64,000 nucleotides of DNA from positions 310,001 through 374,000 of the forward strand of contig JAAEAF010000100.1 in assembly GCA_011037195.1 (NCBI GenBank), in the 5' to 3' direction. The stretch's first letter is position 1, and the number at the start of each line of letters is the position of its first letter. Below are positions 12,001 through 22,079 of this stretch, piece by piece. Both the position numbers and the translations under genes were made by a program. The stretch is from Triatoma infestans. Taxonomy: Eukaryota > Arthropoda > Insecta > Hemiptera > Reduviidae. The notes beneath the pieces are model-generated. The model made no database searches. It was not told the DNA's origin and was given only the letters and a program-made list of their open reading frames with translations.

Positions 12001-12036
12001 CCCTGAAAAAGACAATAAATTTGTCGAAACGTTGGA
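12001..12036 (+). ncRNA. Hammerhead-like motif remnant (PLE type)
   Basis: Reads CTGAAAA, one base, a GACAA/TTGTC stem, then GAAACGTTGG. This resembles the hammerhead order CUGANGA - stem II - GAAA, but the second core G is A, so activity is unlikely. The same GAAACGTTGG end occurs at 6156-6193 (minus) and near 21530. Confidence 0.35.
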
Positions 12037-12096
12037 AAAGATTTAAAAAAAAGTGTACATTTTATTGACCGCTCCTCGAGATGTCCTTTAGTTGTT

Positions 12097-12270
12097 TTGC
12101 TAACAATTTTTTCATCCACATATTTTTGTGAGACATTGTTCTCAGCATTAAATAATATTAAGACAAACAAACGGAATTGGTTAACAGATGAAGTCAGTGG
12201 CGCTTGCTTGGCCTTGAAATGTACCAAGTATAAACCCGAAATAGAAGATTTAGCAAACTTTAGCACCAAA
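12097..12270 (+). pseudogene. hAT transposase C-terminal dimerisation region
   Basis: The frame reads YFCETLFSALNNIKTNKRNW, LTDEVSGACLALKCTKYKPE and IEDLANF. This follows the pattern of the hAT C-terminal dimerisation domain, in which an LCE-x-x-FS motif precedes K-x-x-R-x-x-LTDE and a second helix ending in KYKP-I. Only this ~55-residue end is present; the catalytic DDE part and BED zinc finger are gone. The hairpin element interrupts the sequence just after this frame. Confidence 0.85.
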
Positions 12271-12316
12271 AAAGTCATCAGAGACATTTTCCGCGGTAGC
12301 CTGCTTCATTTTGTAG

Positions 12317-12355
12317 TCATCGACCGGTTTCGAGCGTTCGCCTATCTTCAGCATG
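12317..12355 (-). ncRNA. Hammerhead-like core, left arm copy 1
   Basis: The minus strand reads CTGAAGA, then a weakened stem (AGGC/GCTC), then GAAACCGGTCGATG. The base before CTGAAGA is changed (CATG instead of CATC), weakening the closing stem. This is a partly decayed partner of the right-arm core. Confidence 0.4.
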
Positions 12356-12460
12356 TGTTTTTCAGACAGTGTGACAACACCGACATGCACAGAGCAAACT
12401 TAGTTTTCACACTCAAGTTTGCGCTGCACAAGTCTGTGTTGTCGCACTGTCTGAAAAACG

Positions 12461-12498
12461 CATCCTGAAGATGGGCGAACGCCCGAAACCGGTCGATG
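12461..12498 (+). ncRNA. Hammerhead-like core, right arm copy 1
   Basis: Order: CATC (stem I), CTGAAGA (core), an extra T, GGGC-GAAC-GCCC (stem II and loop), GAAA (core), CCGG (with A and T making the short palindromic stem III ACCGGT), C as the presumed cleavage base, and GATG pairing back with CATC. This is the hammerhead arrangement. The extra base between CTGAAGA and stem II departs from the canonical core and could reduce or abolish activity. Confidence 0.5.
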
Positions 12499-12866
12499 AC
12501 CACAAATGAAGCAGGCTACCACGGAAAATGTCTCTGATGCTTTCCAGCTCTGCGGAACCCCACCACCACTCCAAAAAAGTCACTAATTTTTCATATATAT
12601 TTATTTTCTAATTGTATACATTTATATTGTTTTTCTGTTTTTGTTCAATTGTATTTTATGTATATATTACTTGATTTTGTATGTGAAATGTCAATGAAAT
12701 ATGTAAGACAAGTCTCTAAATGTAAACTATTGGTTTCATAATTTTGGCTTTTGTATTTTAAATGGCATTAAACAAATAATTAACTTGATGAGTGACACGA
12801 CACGAGAATTATGTTTCTATTTTTCAAAATTTTGACACACCCAGCTCAAAAGGTTCGCCATCACTG

Positions 12867-14399
12867 CCACAACCAGTAACGGACGTCATTCACCAGAATT
12901 TCACAGCTAGGATAAGCATTCTCCTACTTTTATTTTTTCTACATTTGATCGTTTCATTTGCTCAATATGGTTGGGAAGTAATACCCGAATTTCAATACTT
13001 CAAACTAATTAAATATATTTTTTTTTATTCCCTTATGAGTATTGATTTTATAAACACCGGTTCATAAGTACCTTATCCTTAAATAATTTATGTGATTGGT
13101 TAATTTTCAAATAATAATTACTTGCAAATTTAATATTGAACACCTTAACAGCGTCATGCAATAACATACATTTTATAAATGCAGAAGAAGTATTACTTGC
13201 AGTTGTTAATACCCGTAGGAGTGCAGTTGTTGCTGCAGGCGCTATGCTAGTGTCGGTTGGAGGCAGACATTCAGTAGTGACATATAGGTGTATCTTATTT
13301 CTTTAATTTTTCCATTTTTTTTCTCCGCCTCTAAATCTTTAGGGTGGGGAGCTGCTTGCTTTCCTTTAGTGTGGCGCAATTACTGTCATCGTAATTATTG
13401 GTTCATCGTTAAAAAAAAAGTAGCAGAAATTCATGACCGAATATAAAAATATTCTATTTTTTACCTAAAGGATAAACTTTTTTAACAAAGAGAGTATTAA
13501 AAAAGAAACTCTACCGAAATAAATTTATAATAAAATTGATAAAAATGATCAAAGAAAGTTAAATAATAATAGATTTTTTAGCCCTCTCTCTCTTGCACAT
13601 TTACTCTCTCTTTGTCTCTCTCTCTCTGTAAGCAAGCGGGTAACTTCACTAAAGTGTGTTGAATATTCTACTATTAAATATTTAATTCACCAATTAAGTT
13701 CTTTTGAAAGGCTGGTAACGCACTTAACAAAGTTCTTAACTCATAAAGTCTAACGCTAACTTTCTGCTCAGACAATTTTCACATTTTCATGTTTCACTCA
13801 TTGACAAGAAAAGTTTCTTTCTTCTTTTTTCCAAAGGAATTTTCCTCTTCACTTTTTCTACAGTTCTTCTGGGTACATTTTAAAAATTATTAAATATTTC
13901 AAACAAACAAATGCTGTACCAAAAATATTTGGATAAAAAAAATAAATAGTTATCTTCTCAGAAATTACCGCATAAATTTTATTTATTTGAAAATTTGGTT
14001 GTGAATCATTTATTACTTTCTACTATAAGAACTTTTAATTTATACATAAATTTTAAATTTCACGTAAATCTTGTGATTATTTTCCCCCCCAAGTTTGAAT
14101 TATTCTAATTCCAAATCAAATCGATAGTTTGAATAGTAGATTCATTACAGGCCACCCCGTAGAATACTTTTATAACTTACTTTTTACCAAGACGATTAAA
14201 AAAAAAAAAAATTTGTTTGAAACAATTATATAGAAAATGACATTATTTTTTTTTTGGTAACCTTTGTAACCAAACTTGGGCACCAGGTAGCTATCGCGGA
14301 AACTCTGTTACGATGAAAAGAAAATTCCACCTTTCAGCAAGCTCAGAGTGAGACAAGAGGATTCACATAGATTATTAATTGTAGACCTAAGCCAATATA
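12867..14399. other. Mostly featureless; one weak exon candidate
   Basis: After the hAT target duplication this is AT-rich DNA with CT-rich tracts around 13580-13630. The only coding-like block is 13185-13287, listed separately. I see no transposon signature in the rest. Confidence 0.5.
13185..13287 (+). CDS. Weak candidate internal exon
   Basis: Preceded by ttttataaatgcag and followed by a GTGTAT donor-like sequence, 103 bases stay open in one frame (EVLLAVVNTRRSAVVAAGAM then LVSVGGRHSVVTY). The block is richer in GC than its AT-rich surroundings. The peptide is hydrophobic and unrecognised. A second frame is also open for much of its length, so this may be chance. Confidence 0.2.
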
Positions 14400-15274
14400 G
14401 AGGGTGTCCCACCTATATTAGGATAACGACTTTTTCTCGGAAACTAAAATAGCTAGAAAAAACTGAAAAATAATTTTTTGTTAGAAAATCAAATTTAATT
14501 TGCAAATTTGTTTTGGTGCTTTCAGAAGAGAGATACAGGCACCAACTTCATTTTTTCAATTGGGGAGGTGTGGTTTTTATTTAAGAAATAGATTCCTCTA
14601 TTTTTGTAAGAAAAATTTACTTGAACGGTTTTTCTCTGTGAGTGATATTTTACAAGTTATGAACGAAAACATGATTCTTATAAGAAATTTCAAAATGATA
14701 TTATATATAACGGTTTTTTGATTGAATAAGAAGAAAAGTACTATTTCTTTTATAAATTTTATTACTCATTAATTACAGATCTTGCTCGAACTGTTATTAC
14801 TCCACCATTAGAGATGCATACACATGCTTTTCCTGCCAATTGTATCTTACGATACATCTCTAATGGTGGACGCCAGTTCGAGCAAGATCTGTAATTAATG
14901 AGGAATAAAATTTATAATAAAATAGTACTTTTCTTCTTATTCAATCAAAGAACCGTTATAATATCATTTTGAAATATCTTATAGGAATCATGTTTTCATT
15001 CATAACTTGTAAAATATCACTCACAGAGAAAAACCGTTCAAGTAAATTTTTCTTACAAAAAATAGAGGAAGCTATTTCTTAAATAAAAACCACACATCCC
15101 CATTTGAAAAAATGAAGTTGGTGCCTGTATCTCGCTTCTGGAAGCACCAAAACAAATTTACAAATTAAATTGGATTTCTAACAAAAAACTGCGGGGACAC
15201 GTATTTTTTAGTTTTTTTTCTAGCTATCTTAGTTTCCGAGAAAAAATAGTTATCCATATACCTTGGACACCCTG
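14400..15274. mobile_element. 875-bp foldback element
   Basis: Arms of about 417 bp (14400-14816 and 14858-15274) are near-perfect reverse complements around a ~40-bp centre. The outer ends read (G/C)AGGGTGTCC and are flanked on both sides by TATA, a possible TATA or TA target duplication. There is no open frame of note, so it is non-autonomous. Transcription through it would give a long double-stranded RNA. The superfamily is not determinable from ends alone; AGGGTGTCC-type ends are common in arthropod elements as I recall, but I cannot check this. Confidence 0.9.
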
Positions 15275-15758
15275 TATAACTCATTAAAATGCCATAGTGA
15301 AAATATCATATATAAATGAGAGGTAGGAAAGTAAAATAGAAAGAAAGATTAGTTGCAATAACATTTATTATAATCTAATTGATTCTTTACAAAAGTATTA
15401 GCTACCATATCACTAAATAATATGTACCCTTTGTACGAATTGAGGAAATCTTTGACGGTAGAACAAGAAAATTCGTTCGGCACTATTTCGTAAAAGAGAC
15501 GGAAAAGAAAGGAACCTCACTGTAACATATCGTTATGTATACTGTCATTTTAATGCACCGTAGTATACTACGGTGGCTCAAAGTTCAGACTTACTATTTG
15601 CTGCATTTAAATAAATATTCTCGTACAAAAGTAGTGCCCTACACAACACTATCTATTGAAAAAACTTTCAACTAGTTTAAATGTAATTATAATTTTAAAT
15701 TTCTGGTTTTTACACCTTTAATTATACTCATTTGGCATTACCCTATTTTTTGTTTCAG

Positions 15759-15811
15759 GTAAGCTGGAATTATTAGATAAATTGGATAAGATTGCTATCA
15801 AATTGGTGGAG
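15759..15811 (+). CDS. Candidate 53-bp exon or recursive splice point
   Basis: A strong pyrimidine tract ends in tttttgtttcag and is directly followed by GTAAGC, so an acceptor and a consensus donor are juxtaposed, the layout of a ratchet point in recursive splicing. Alternatively the next 53 bases form an exon open in one frame only (KLELLDKLDKIAIKLVE), ending at GTGGAG|GTAATT. The peptide looks like ordinary soluble helical protein sequence but I do not recognise the family. Both readings imply a plus-strand host gene spanning here, with other exons outside or unseen. Confidence 0.4.
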
Positions 15812-15989
15812 GTAATTTATTTTTTTTATTTAATACCAGCCTTATTATCTAAAATTTGATTAGGATCGTAACATCACGGACTATCATAGAACTGTATTGT
15901 TTTAGACTAAAAAGAGATTTATTGGTCGGCTGCACTAACTACATAATAAGATTATAGGAACATTTCAGCAAATAGATTAGTAGCAAGTA

Positions 15990-16465
15990 GTATAGGTAGG
16001 AATTTAATTTGCTAGGTTTTTAATGTAATGGTGGAATATCAAGTACTCCACCAAAACGTTTTAATTGGATATTCGAATTGTTAGCTTATTGTATGATTGT
16101 GCTTATAGTGTGATTGTATATGTTGGCATGAATGTATATATTAGGATGAATCTTTTTAAGAGTTATTTTTATTTAGGTAGGATTTTAATTCAAGTTAGGT
16201 TTTTAATGTAGTGGAGGGATATCGAGTACTCCACCACAAGTTTTTAATTTGGGTATAACAGTTGTTGGCTTGAATATATATATGCATGATTGTATTTATC
16301 ACATTTATAGTCGTGAATGTATTTATTAGGATGCATGTCTCTATCAATCTAATTGTTGACATGTGAATGCCAAAAATTATGAATATATGTACATAGTTGT
16401 TTTTTTAATCTCAGGATTAGGTAGTAAATAGGTGCACTAAACGGGATCTAGTACTCTACCACAGT
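15990..16465 (+). repeat. Three-copy tandem repeat with conserved hairpin
   Basis: Units of roughly 180-230 bp begin with 'aggtttttaatgtagtgg'-like sequence. They carry the inverted repeat TGGTGGA...TCCACCA (16029-16053), a variant GTGGAG...CTCCAC (16211-16234) and a decayed third (about 16425-16463). Between hairpins, 'tgaatgtatttattaggatg' recurs; a related stretch is at 18010-18070. Confidence 0.65.
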
Positions 16466-16469
16466 TTCT

Positions 16470-17170
16470 TTGATTAAGAATATAGTATTTTATGAAAGGC
16501 TGTTTAATTTTAGTATAATGTATGTTATGCTCAATTAGTATAGTGCCAAAAAGGGCAGGGGCAAAAGAGCTTAGATGATATGCATCTTAAACAAAAAGAG
16601 GAAAAAACAGATTAGCAATCGCAGTAATTATACAAAATCCACTCCAGAAAATATCATTACTGGAGGGGACAGTTCTATGGGAACATGACTTGCATGCTAT
16701 TTACATTTTCACCGGCAACATTACAGGGGAATGCAAATAAAGGGAATTGTATTTTTACTCTTTTTTTGTATGAGTTGTTACTTTTATCTTTATAAATTTT
16801 GGAAATCGAAAGTTTTCTAAAACGTTATTTATTCTTTACAAACTTTTTTAGATGAAAATCATTAGGAAAAATCTGGTGTTTTTCCAGACTAATTTTTCCT
16901 AATAGATTTCTCAACTTAGAATTCGCAAAATTGGGTGGTTTTTGTACGGCATGAACGGGTGTTCTTATTATTAAATAGCAGAATGGAACAGCATATAATT
17001 TTATATTGAGATGGCATTTATGTTGTGATTCGTTAATTGGAAAGGTTCAAACACTACGCTTTCGTTGTTTTTTATTTATTTATTTTTTTAAGGCTATTTA
17101 TTATTTAATGTGATGGTTGTACGCTTTATAAACATGTGTTTCCTTACGTTTTGACATTCAAATTCATTTT
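16470..17170. other. No gene recognised
   Basis: AT-rich DNA. Short inverted segments such as taggaaaaatctggtg and its near complement at 16870-16905 are the only structure I noticed. Confidence 0.5.
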
Positions 17171-17179
17171 CAAAGGATA

Positions 17180-17600
17180 CATCTTCTCTTCTTGATCTAA
17201 ACGCTCGTCTACCTCCTGAGGTGGTGTGAGGTTTGCTCTCATCCAACCATCTCTGACTCCTACCAACTCCCTTCTTCTCTTACTCCAATCCACCTTCCTT
17301 CTCTTAAATACATCCTCCATTCCTCCATCTCTCCATTTTCTCCTAGCTCGCCACTTGGTCTTGCTCCCACTAACTTCACTATCGCAATTGGTATTCGTAC
17401 GGTACTTTTATGCTCATCCTGGATAAATAGCCAAAGCATCATAGCGCTTCTTCTTCGATTACCGTTTCAATTATCTTGATATTTAAGCCCTGGCGTATGG
17501 TTGTATTTCCTATTCCGCCCTTGTCTTGTCTTTCTCTTTTATCTTTCCCAGGTACCAACCACATCTCCTTGGCCTATAGCTGACTGACGTGGTTTTTAGT
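17180..17600 (-). pseudogene. Decayed LINE C-terminus
   Basis: Minus-strand frames spell a damaged version of the usual LINE end: a part like LFIQDEHKSTVRIP (cf. 'LRWLGHV.RM..R.P'), VGARPSGELGENG, WRDGGMEDVFKRRKVDWSKR and LVGVRDGWMRANLTPPQE. These match the pattern 'GRPR.RW...V..D.....W......L..DRDGWR' seen in the RTE-like copies at 10244 and 37722. It is heavily mutated and truncated. Confidence 0.6.
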
Positions 17601-18570
17601 GAACGTCAGAATTTGTTAGAATTTTTGAGGATGAGAAATATAAATGTCTTACTATAAATTATCTTTTTGGTATACTTAGTCATCTCCAAGGAACCATAAA
17701 AAGTATAAAACTAATAAATATTTTTATTGATAAAATTTCTAGTTAATTTCAGACAACAAATGCTGTGTCAAAAATTTTAAATTTTAATATTTTAACCTTG
17801 TGTTAAGAAAAAAAAAATGACATGGAAATGTCGAACTGTAAGGAAACAGATGTTTATGTAAAATAAAGCAGTATTAATAGCTACTAGAATTTTAAATTTA
17901 TTCAGCTAGCACACTACGCTGTCAGAATTCTCTCTGGGTTCAAATAGCTCTAAAGAAAAATAAACAAAACCTAAATGGAGAACAAAAATTTTATCTAATA
18001 ATAATAATAGGCGTTAGTGTATTTATTAGGATGAATGTATTTATTAGGTGGGAATGTATTTATTGGCGAGAATGTTGCTATAAATAGTTAGATTATATTT
18101 TTATTTTGTGTTTAAATAAAATTTCATACAAGTGTTTCAACCCCATTAGTTAAAGTTCATTTTAGTATTATACTATTTTAGGGTGCGCAGAAACATTTGT
18201 TGTTAAAAGTAATGCGCATCCAGAAAAAGTAAATAGCATTTTCGCTCCGGGTTTTGCGGTGTTTGGCTTGCTGCTGAAGTCTGGTTGGCTGACTTTTTCT
18301 AGGATCCCTAATATTAAACATTATAATATAAATAAAGGGATGTCACAAATAATATTCCACACTCCTCCTCGTCGACGAGATTGATGACATAAAAGAAGAT
18401 ATGTGGAAACAATCTCCATTACCTAGTGCTCCACTCTACCTTGCTAGGCAAGGTACGTGTACGGATGCCAAATAAGATCAACGTGTGCCATCTCAGCTGA
18501 TATGACTCAAGAATGAAAAAGAAGAATGTTTAGATAGCGCTAATAACCTTGAAATTAATACGCCAGAAAT

Positions 18571-18644
18571 TAATAATAATAATAATAATAATATTTCAAT
18601 GATAATAATAATAATAATAATTATTATTATTATTATTATTATTT
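18571..18644. repeat. TAA/TTA microsatellite with inverted centre
   Basis: A run of taa units switches to tta units, so the array can fold back on itself. Confidence 0.95.
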
Positions 18645-19249
18645 CTTACATGATTCAATTCTCTGTTTTTACTTTCCCTTTTTATATAAACCTAGTGCTT
18701 TTCTTTGATCTAATTTTATATTCAATGTATTTTTATATTTATTCCATCGGACTTCCTTTGAAGATATTCCTTTCTTATGGATGTATTTATTAATTTTACA
18801 TGTATCTGCAGATCATAGGTTAAGATGGAACGACATATTTTCTAATGTAAAAAATACACCAGTACTCCGTCTATCTCTCTTTTAAGATCTTTCTTTTACT
18901 TATTCGTATTCCGCAGAAGGGGGTAGAATTATTGATATATTTCATTTTTTATTAGCAAAACAGCTTCTTTTTTTTTTGTATATATCTGTCGTGAATTTAA
19001 TTAAATAATAGCTAAAACCCCTCTTTCAGCTTATCTAGTTGATGAAACAAATCCAATATGAAATAGGTTGATACTTTTTATTACCCGTAGTTCTTAGAAT
19101 TCTAATAGACAAATTTACTTCGAAGTTGGTGTGGTAGATAGGTGTTTGAAACCTCTCATGTTGAATTAATAATCAACATACCCATTAACATCAATTTTCC
19201 CGATTATAGTTTTCTATAATACATTGAATAGATTGATTCGAAGTTCCAA

Positions 19250-19950
19250 GTAAATGATTGAATCCAATTTCGAAAAATATATAATTTTCTAGGGAAATAC
19301 ATGTTTTGAGTCCACTGTACAGAAAAAATGCAAATGTAAGTATGTACGTCTTTCGTGACTAATTTTACTCGATTTTCTTAAAAATACTTTCAACGATTTT
19401 CTTCAGTCTTCGTATAGTAACAACATACCACACACGCACACCCAAACACATTCATATATTTTATATTTACAATATTATTTTTATTTAAAAGATTTGCGGG
19501 GGGGTGATTTTGGGAGTGGGAACTGAGATTTTGGTTTTTTGTTTTATTTTTTTTTGTGACTTTTACAAAAAAAACGGGCTAAAAACGATTTTGTTTAAAC
19601 TTGGTATATCGATTAATGATAAATATAACTACAACTTTCATTTGAAACATTTTTCCGGGAAAATTCATTTAAGAAAGGGTGACCTTAGACTCTTATGAAG
19701 CGCCATTTATATATATATATATAAAATTCTATCGTCCATATAATATTAATAAGAATGTGAGATTGAAGTTCCGAGTTTGAAGAAATTCAGTTTACCGGAA
19801 GTACATCTATTTCGGATGTACTTCCGGTACATTTTCAGTTGCATCTGAACTGAGTATTACCCGTATCAATAAATAATAAATAAAACTATGTAATTTGCAA
19901 TAAGAGATAGTCGTGTGAGTGTTTCACACTAAATTTTATCACCGTTAAAA
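19250..19950 (+). repeat. Dispersed inverted-end repeat with two body units
   Basis: Two successive body units are seen: 'ttttcttaaaaatactttca' near 19375 and 'aaaaacgattttgtttaaac' near 19585. Then come tttgaaacatttttccggga, taatattaataagaatgtg, gaagaaattcagtttaccgg, and the tail aataagagatagtcgtgtga with gtgtttcacac. Confidence 0.8.
19793..19829. repeat. 15-bp-arm palindrome TACCGGAAGTACATC
   Basis: Arms 19793-19807 and 19815-19829 are exact reverse complements, placing two CCGGAAGT boxes head to head inside a dispersed repeat copy. Confidence 0.85.
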
Positions 19951-20138
19951 ATTTAATTTTCATAAATTTCTACGTTCACAAAATCTATACGAGAATGTAT
20001 AGACATTCTCATAAAAGTAAGAGAAAATAATTAATTATTCGGACAAATTTATAAGGAGTTTTCACATACATGTAGAGATAGATTCTTACAAGTATTTGGT
20101 TATATATGTATGTATATTGTGTGTATGTGTGTGTATTG

Positions 20139-20393
20139 TCATGTATTTGAGTCAAATGCAGACAGTGGTGGTATGAGGAGCAAGAGAGAGTGTGTGTGAC
20201 GGAGGAGGATATTTTGTTTGAATGCTACAATCCACTTTGCCAGCCTGACGGGTTTTCCTCTTTTGATTCTGATCATGGTCAGGTCTTGAGATAAATTGAA
20301 AAAGCAGGCCACAGGATCTGCTATGATCTTTGACTTGAATCTTGTATAGATAGGCTGGTTGTTATTTTTGCCAAAGACTAGGCCGTCAATCCG
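20139..20393 (-). CDS. Candidate exon, unknown conserved-looking protein
   Basis: The minus strand shows a strong pyrimidine tract (cttttttttcttcctctctc then ttatattattaag) followed by an open frame: RIDGLVFGKNNNQPIYTRFK, SKIIADPVACFFNLSQDLTM, IRIKRGKPVRLAKW. Composition and codon mix look like protein. The frame stays open to a TGA at 20139, but the last ~30 codons become low in complexity. An exon end is therefore likely near W (possible donors at about 20230 or 20240, none strong). I do not recognise the family. It could be an exon of a host gene running on the minus strand, or a fragment of an element I cannot name. Confidence 0.4.
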   Translation of the reverse strand, partial: RIDGLVFGKNNNQPIYTRFKSKIIADPVACFFNLSQDLTMIRIKRGKPVRLAKWIVAFKQNILLRHTHSLLLLIPPLSAFDSNT

Positions 20394-21049
20394 CTTAATA
20401 ATATAAGAGAGAGGAAGAAAAAAAAGTTGTATCAGAGGAATTACAATTTCTTTTAAATAAAAATGACGATAAAATAAAAAAATTAAAAAAAAAAATTAAT
20501 ATTTACACCCTTTAATAAAAAAAGGAAAAAGAAAAATTACCTTTATTTCTATGCCCATTTATAATAATTTATTAAAATAGCCTAATATGAAATAAATTCT
20601 TTAATATCCCAATATGTTTTTATTTAAATATTTAACACGAAACTCAGCCAAGGTGGGTATAAAAATGGCATACATCCTCTTGCAAAACGAGCATAATACA
20701 ACTTGTTGAATGAAAGCATATTTATTTAAACATAGCAGCTCTCGTCGTACTTTTAATAAGCCAGCTGATAAAGTTAGCTGACATATTACTGTAAACGAAT
20801 TTGTTATCTGGCTCTAACTTGCCGTCAATCTAAATTCTTCAATTATATTTTTCTTCACCTTACTAAGCAGACATGTTGACATTCAGTATCTCACCCAATT
20901 CAATATTACATTTTAACCATACGGCTTGCCACTTTCTTTATGAAAATACAATTTCTTCCTAGGAAAAATATATTATTTTTATTATTTTGATAGTTCACGG
21001 ACTTTTTCCCGGTTACTAAATTATGACAGGCTTACTTGGCCCGGTCACG

Positions 21050-21490
21050 CAGAGTGTTACAATTCCAAGTTTAGTGGAAATCACTTTAATAGTTTTCTAG
21101 AAAATTTCAATTCCTATTCTGTAAATTGTCACTTCCGGTTTTCCAATTTTCTTCAAATTTTGAAATTCTAGAGCAATGCTTCTAATGTATATTAATGTTA
21201 TATGGTTGGTAGGACCATAAATTATATTGAAGTGATACTTAAGAGGGGATAGCTTAGCGCTATTGTTCCCCACCCTCCAGAACTCACCAAAAATAAATTT
21301 TCTCAACAAAATGTTTCAAATAGATAGATGGAAAATACAAATTTTGTGGTATTTTATTGCACAAAATATCTTAAAAACGAAAAATCGCAGGTAGCTCATA
21401 GTTGAAATATTTCCTTTTAGATATTACCACCGTATTTTGAACGTTTTTGAACGAAATCCATTCCATCGAAGAAAAAAGTGCGAAGAAAAT
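21050..21490 (-). repeat. Dispersed inverted-end repeat, body
   Basis: Reverse-complement body: cacttccggttttccaattt, 'gctctaatgtatatta'-like block, then ggggatagcttagcgctatt, aaaatgtttcaaatag. Its 3' side runs into A-rich DNA and a PLE-like fragment at 21527-21545 (ttatcgaaacgttggcagg). Confidence 0.7.
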
Positions 21491-21589
21491 AGGTTTAAAA
21501 CAAATTTTTTGTAAGCCTTTTAAAAAAATTATCGAAACGTTGGCAGGATTTTTTTTTTTTTTTATTATTATTTCTGGTCGAACCTCATG

Positions 21590-21840
21590 AATTTTAATAA
21601 TATATTATGTAGACTACAAAGTTTAATGAAAATTGATGGAACAATTTTCCGAGAGAGAAATCACGAGAAATTAAAACAAACGAAAATTAATTCAGTAAAG
21701 TCATACTTCCGGTTGATGGATTTCGCCCAATATGAGATGTTGTGGATACACCCTCCAGGAGAGCTCAAAACATATATTTCCGGTATGAACTCAATCTCGA
21801 AAATGTGACACAACGCAATACTTCCTCCTCTTACTAGGGA
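21590..21840 (-). repeat. Dispersed inverted-end repeat, head
   Basis: Reverse-complement head: catacttccggttgatggat, ctcaaaacatatatttccgg, aactcaatctcgaaaatgtg, cgcaatacttcctcctctta. Confidence 0.8.
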
Positions 21841-22079
21841 AAGAAGAAAGTAAGAGAGAAAGTAAGAAAGTAAAATAAAAATTAAAAAAAAATATGGTGA
21901 ATTGTTATAAAACAAATGATTGGCAAGAAGCCATTTTACAAGGAAAAAACAAAGAAGTAAACGAGTGGTTCTTTTTTTGATGACCAAATTCAATAAATTG
22001 TCAATTGTGTCTTGAAGGTATAAAATCAAGCACTTTTCTCTTTTTTTATTTTTTATTTGCCACTTCTTCCTTCTTCTCC

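Larger units (their letters stand above)
12278..12570. mobile_element. Hairpin insertion element with hammerhead-like arms, copy 1
   Basis: Flanked by a perfect 12-bp duplication, CCAAAAAAGTCA (12266-12277, 12571-12582). From 12278 to 12537 it is one long inverted repeat: outer arms 12278-12380 and 12436-12537, and an inner stem from tgcacagagcaaact to its complement, so almost the whole unit folds on itself. The right end adds about 33 unpaired bases ending after 'gctttccagctctgcggaac'. Each arm holds a CTGAAGA - stem - GAAACCGGTC core. It sits inside the hAT element and is therefore younger. It has no protein-coding capacity. A PLE-derived or retrozyme-like origin is my inference. Confidence 0.8.
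11780..12866 (+). mobile_element. hAT-superfamily DNA transposon
   Basis: Terminal inverted repeats CAGTGATGGCGAACC open (11780) and close (12866) the element. They are flanked by a perfect 8-bp duplication, CCACAACC, at 11772-11779 and 12867-12874; 8-bp duplications are the rule for hAT insertions. Subterminal sequence repeats GTGACACG-type motifs. Only the C-terminal end of a transposase is readable inside (12097-12270). The element was later invaded by a hairpin element at 12278-12570. At roughly 0.8 kb without that insert it is an internally deleted, non-autonomous copy. Confidence 0.92.
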
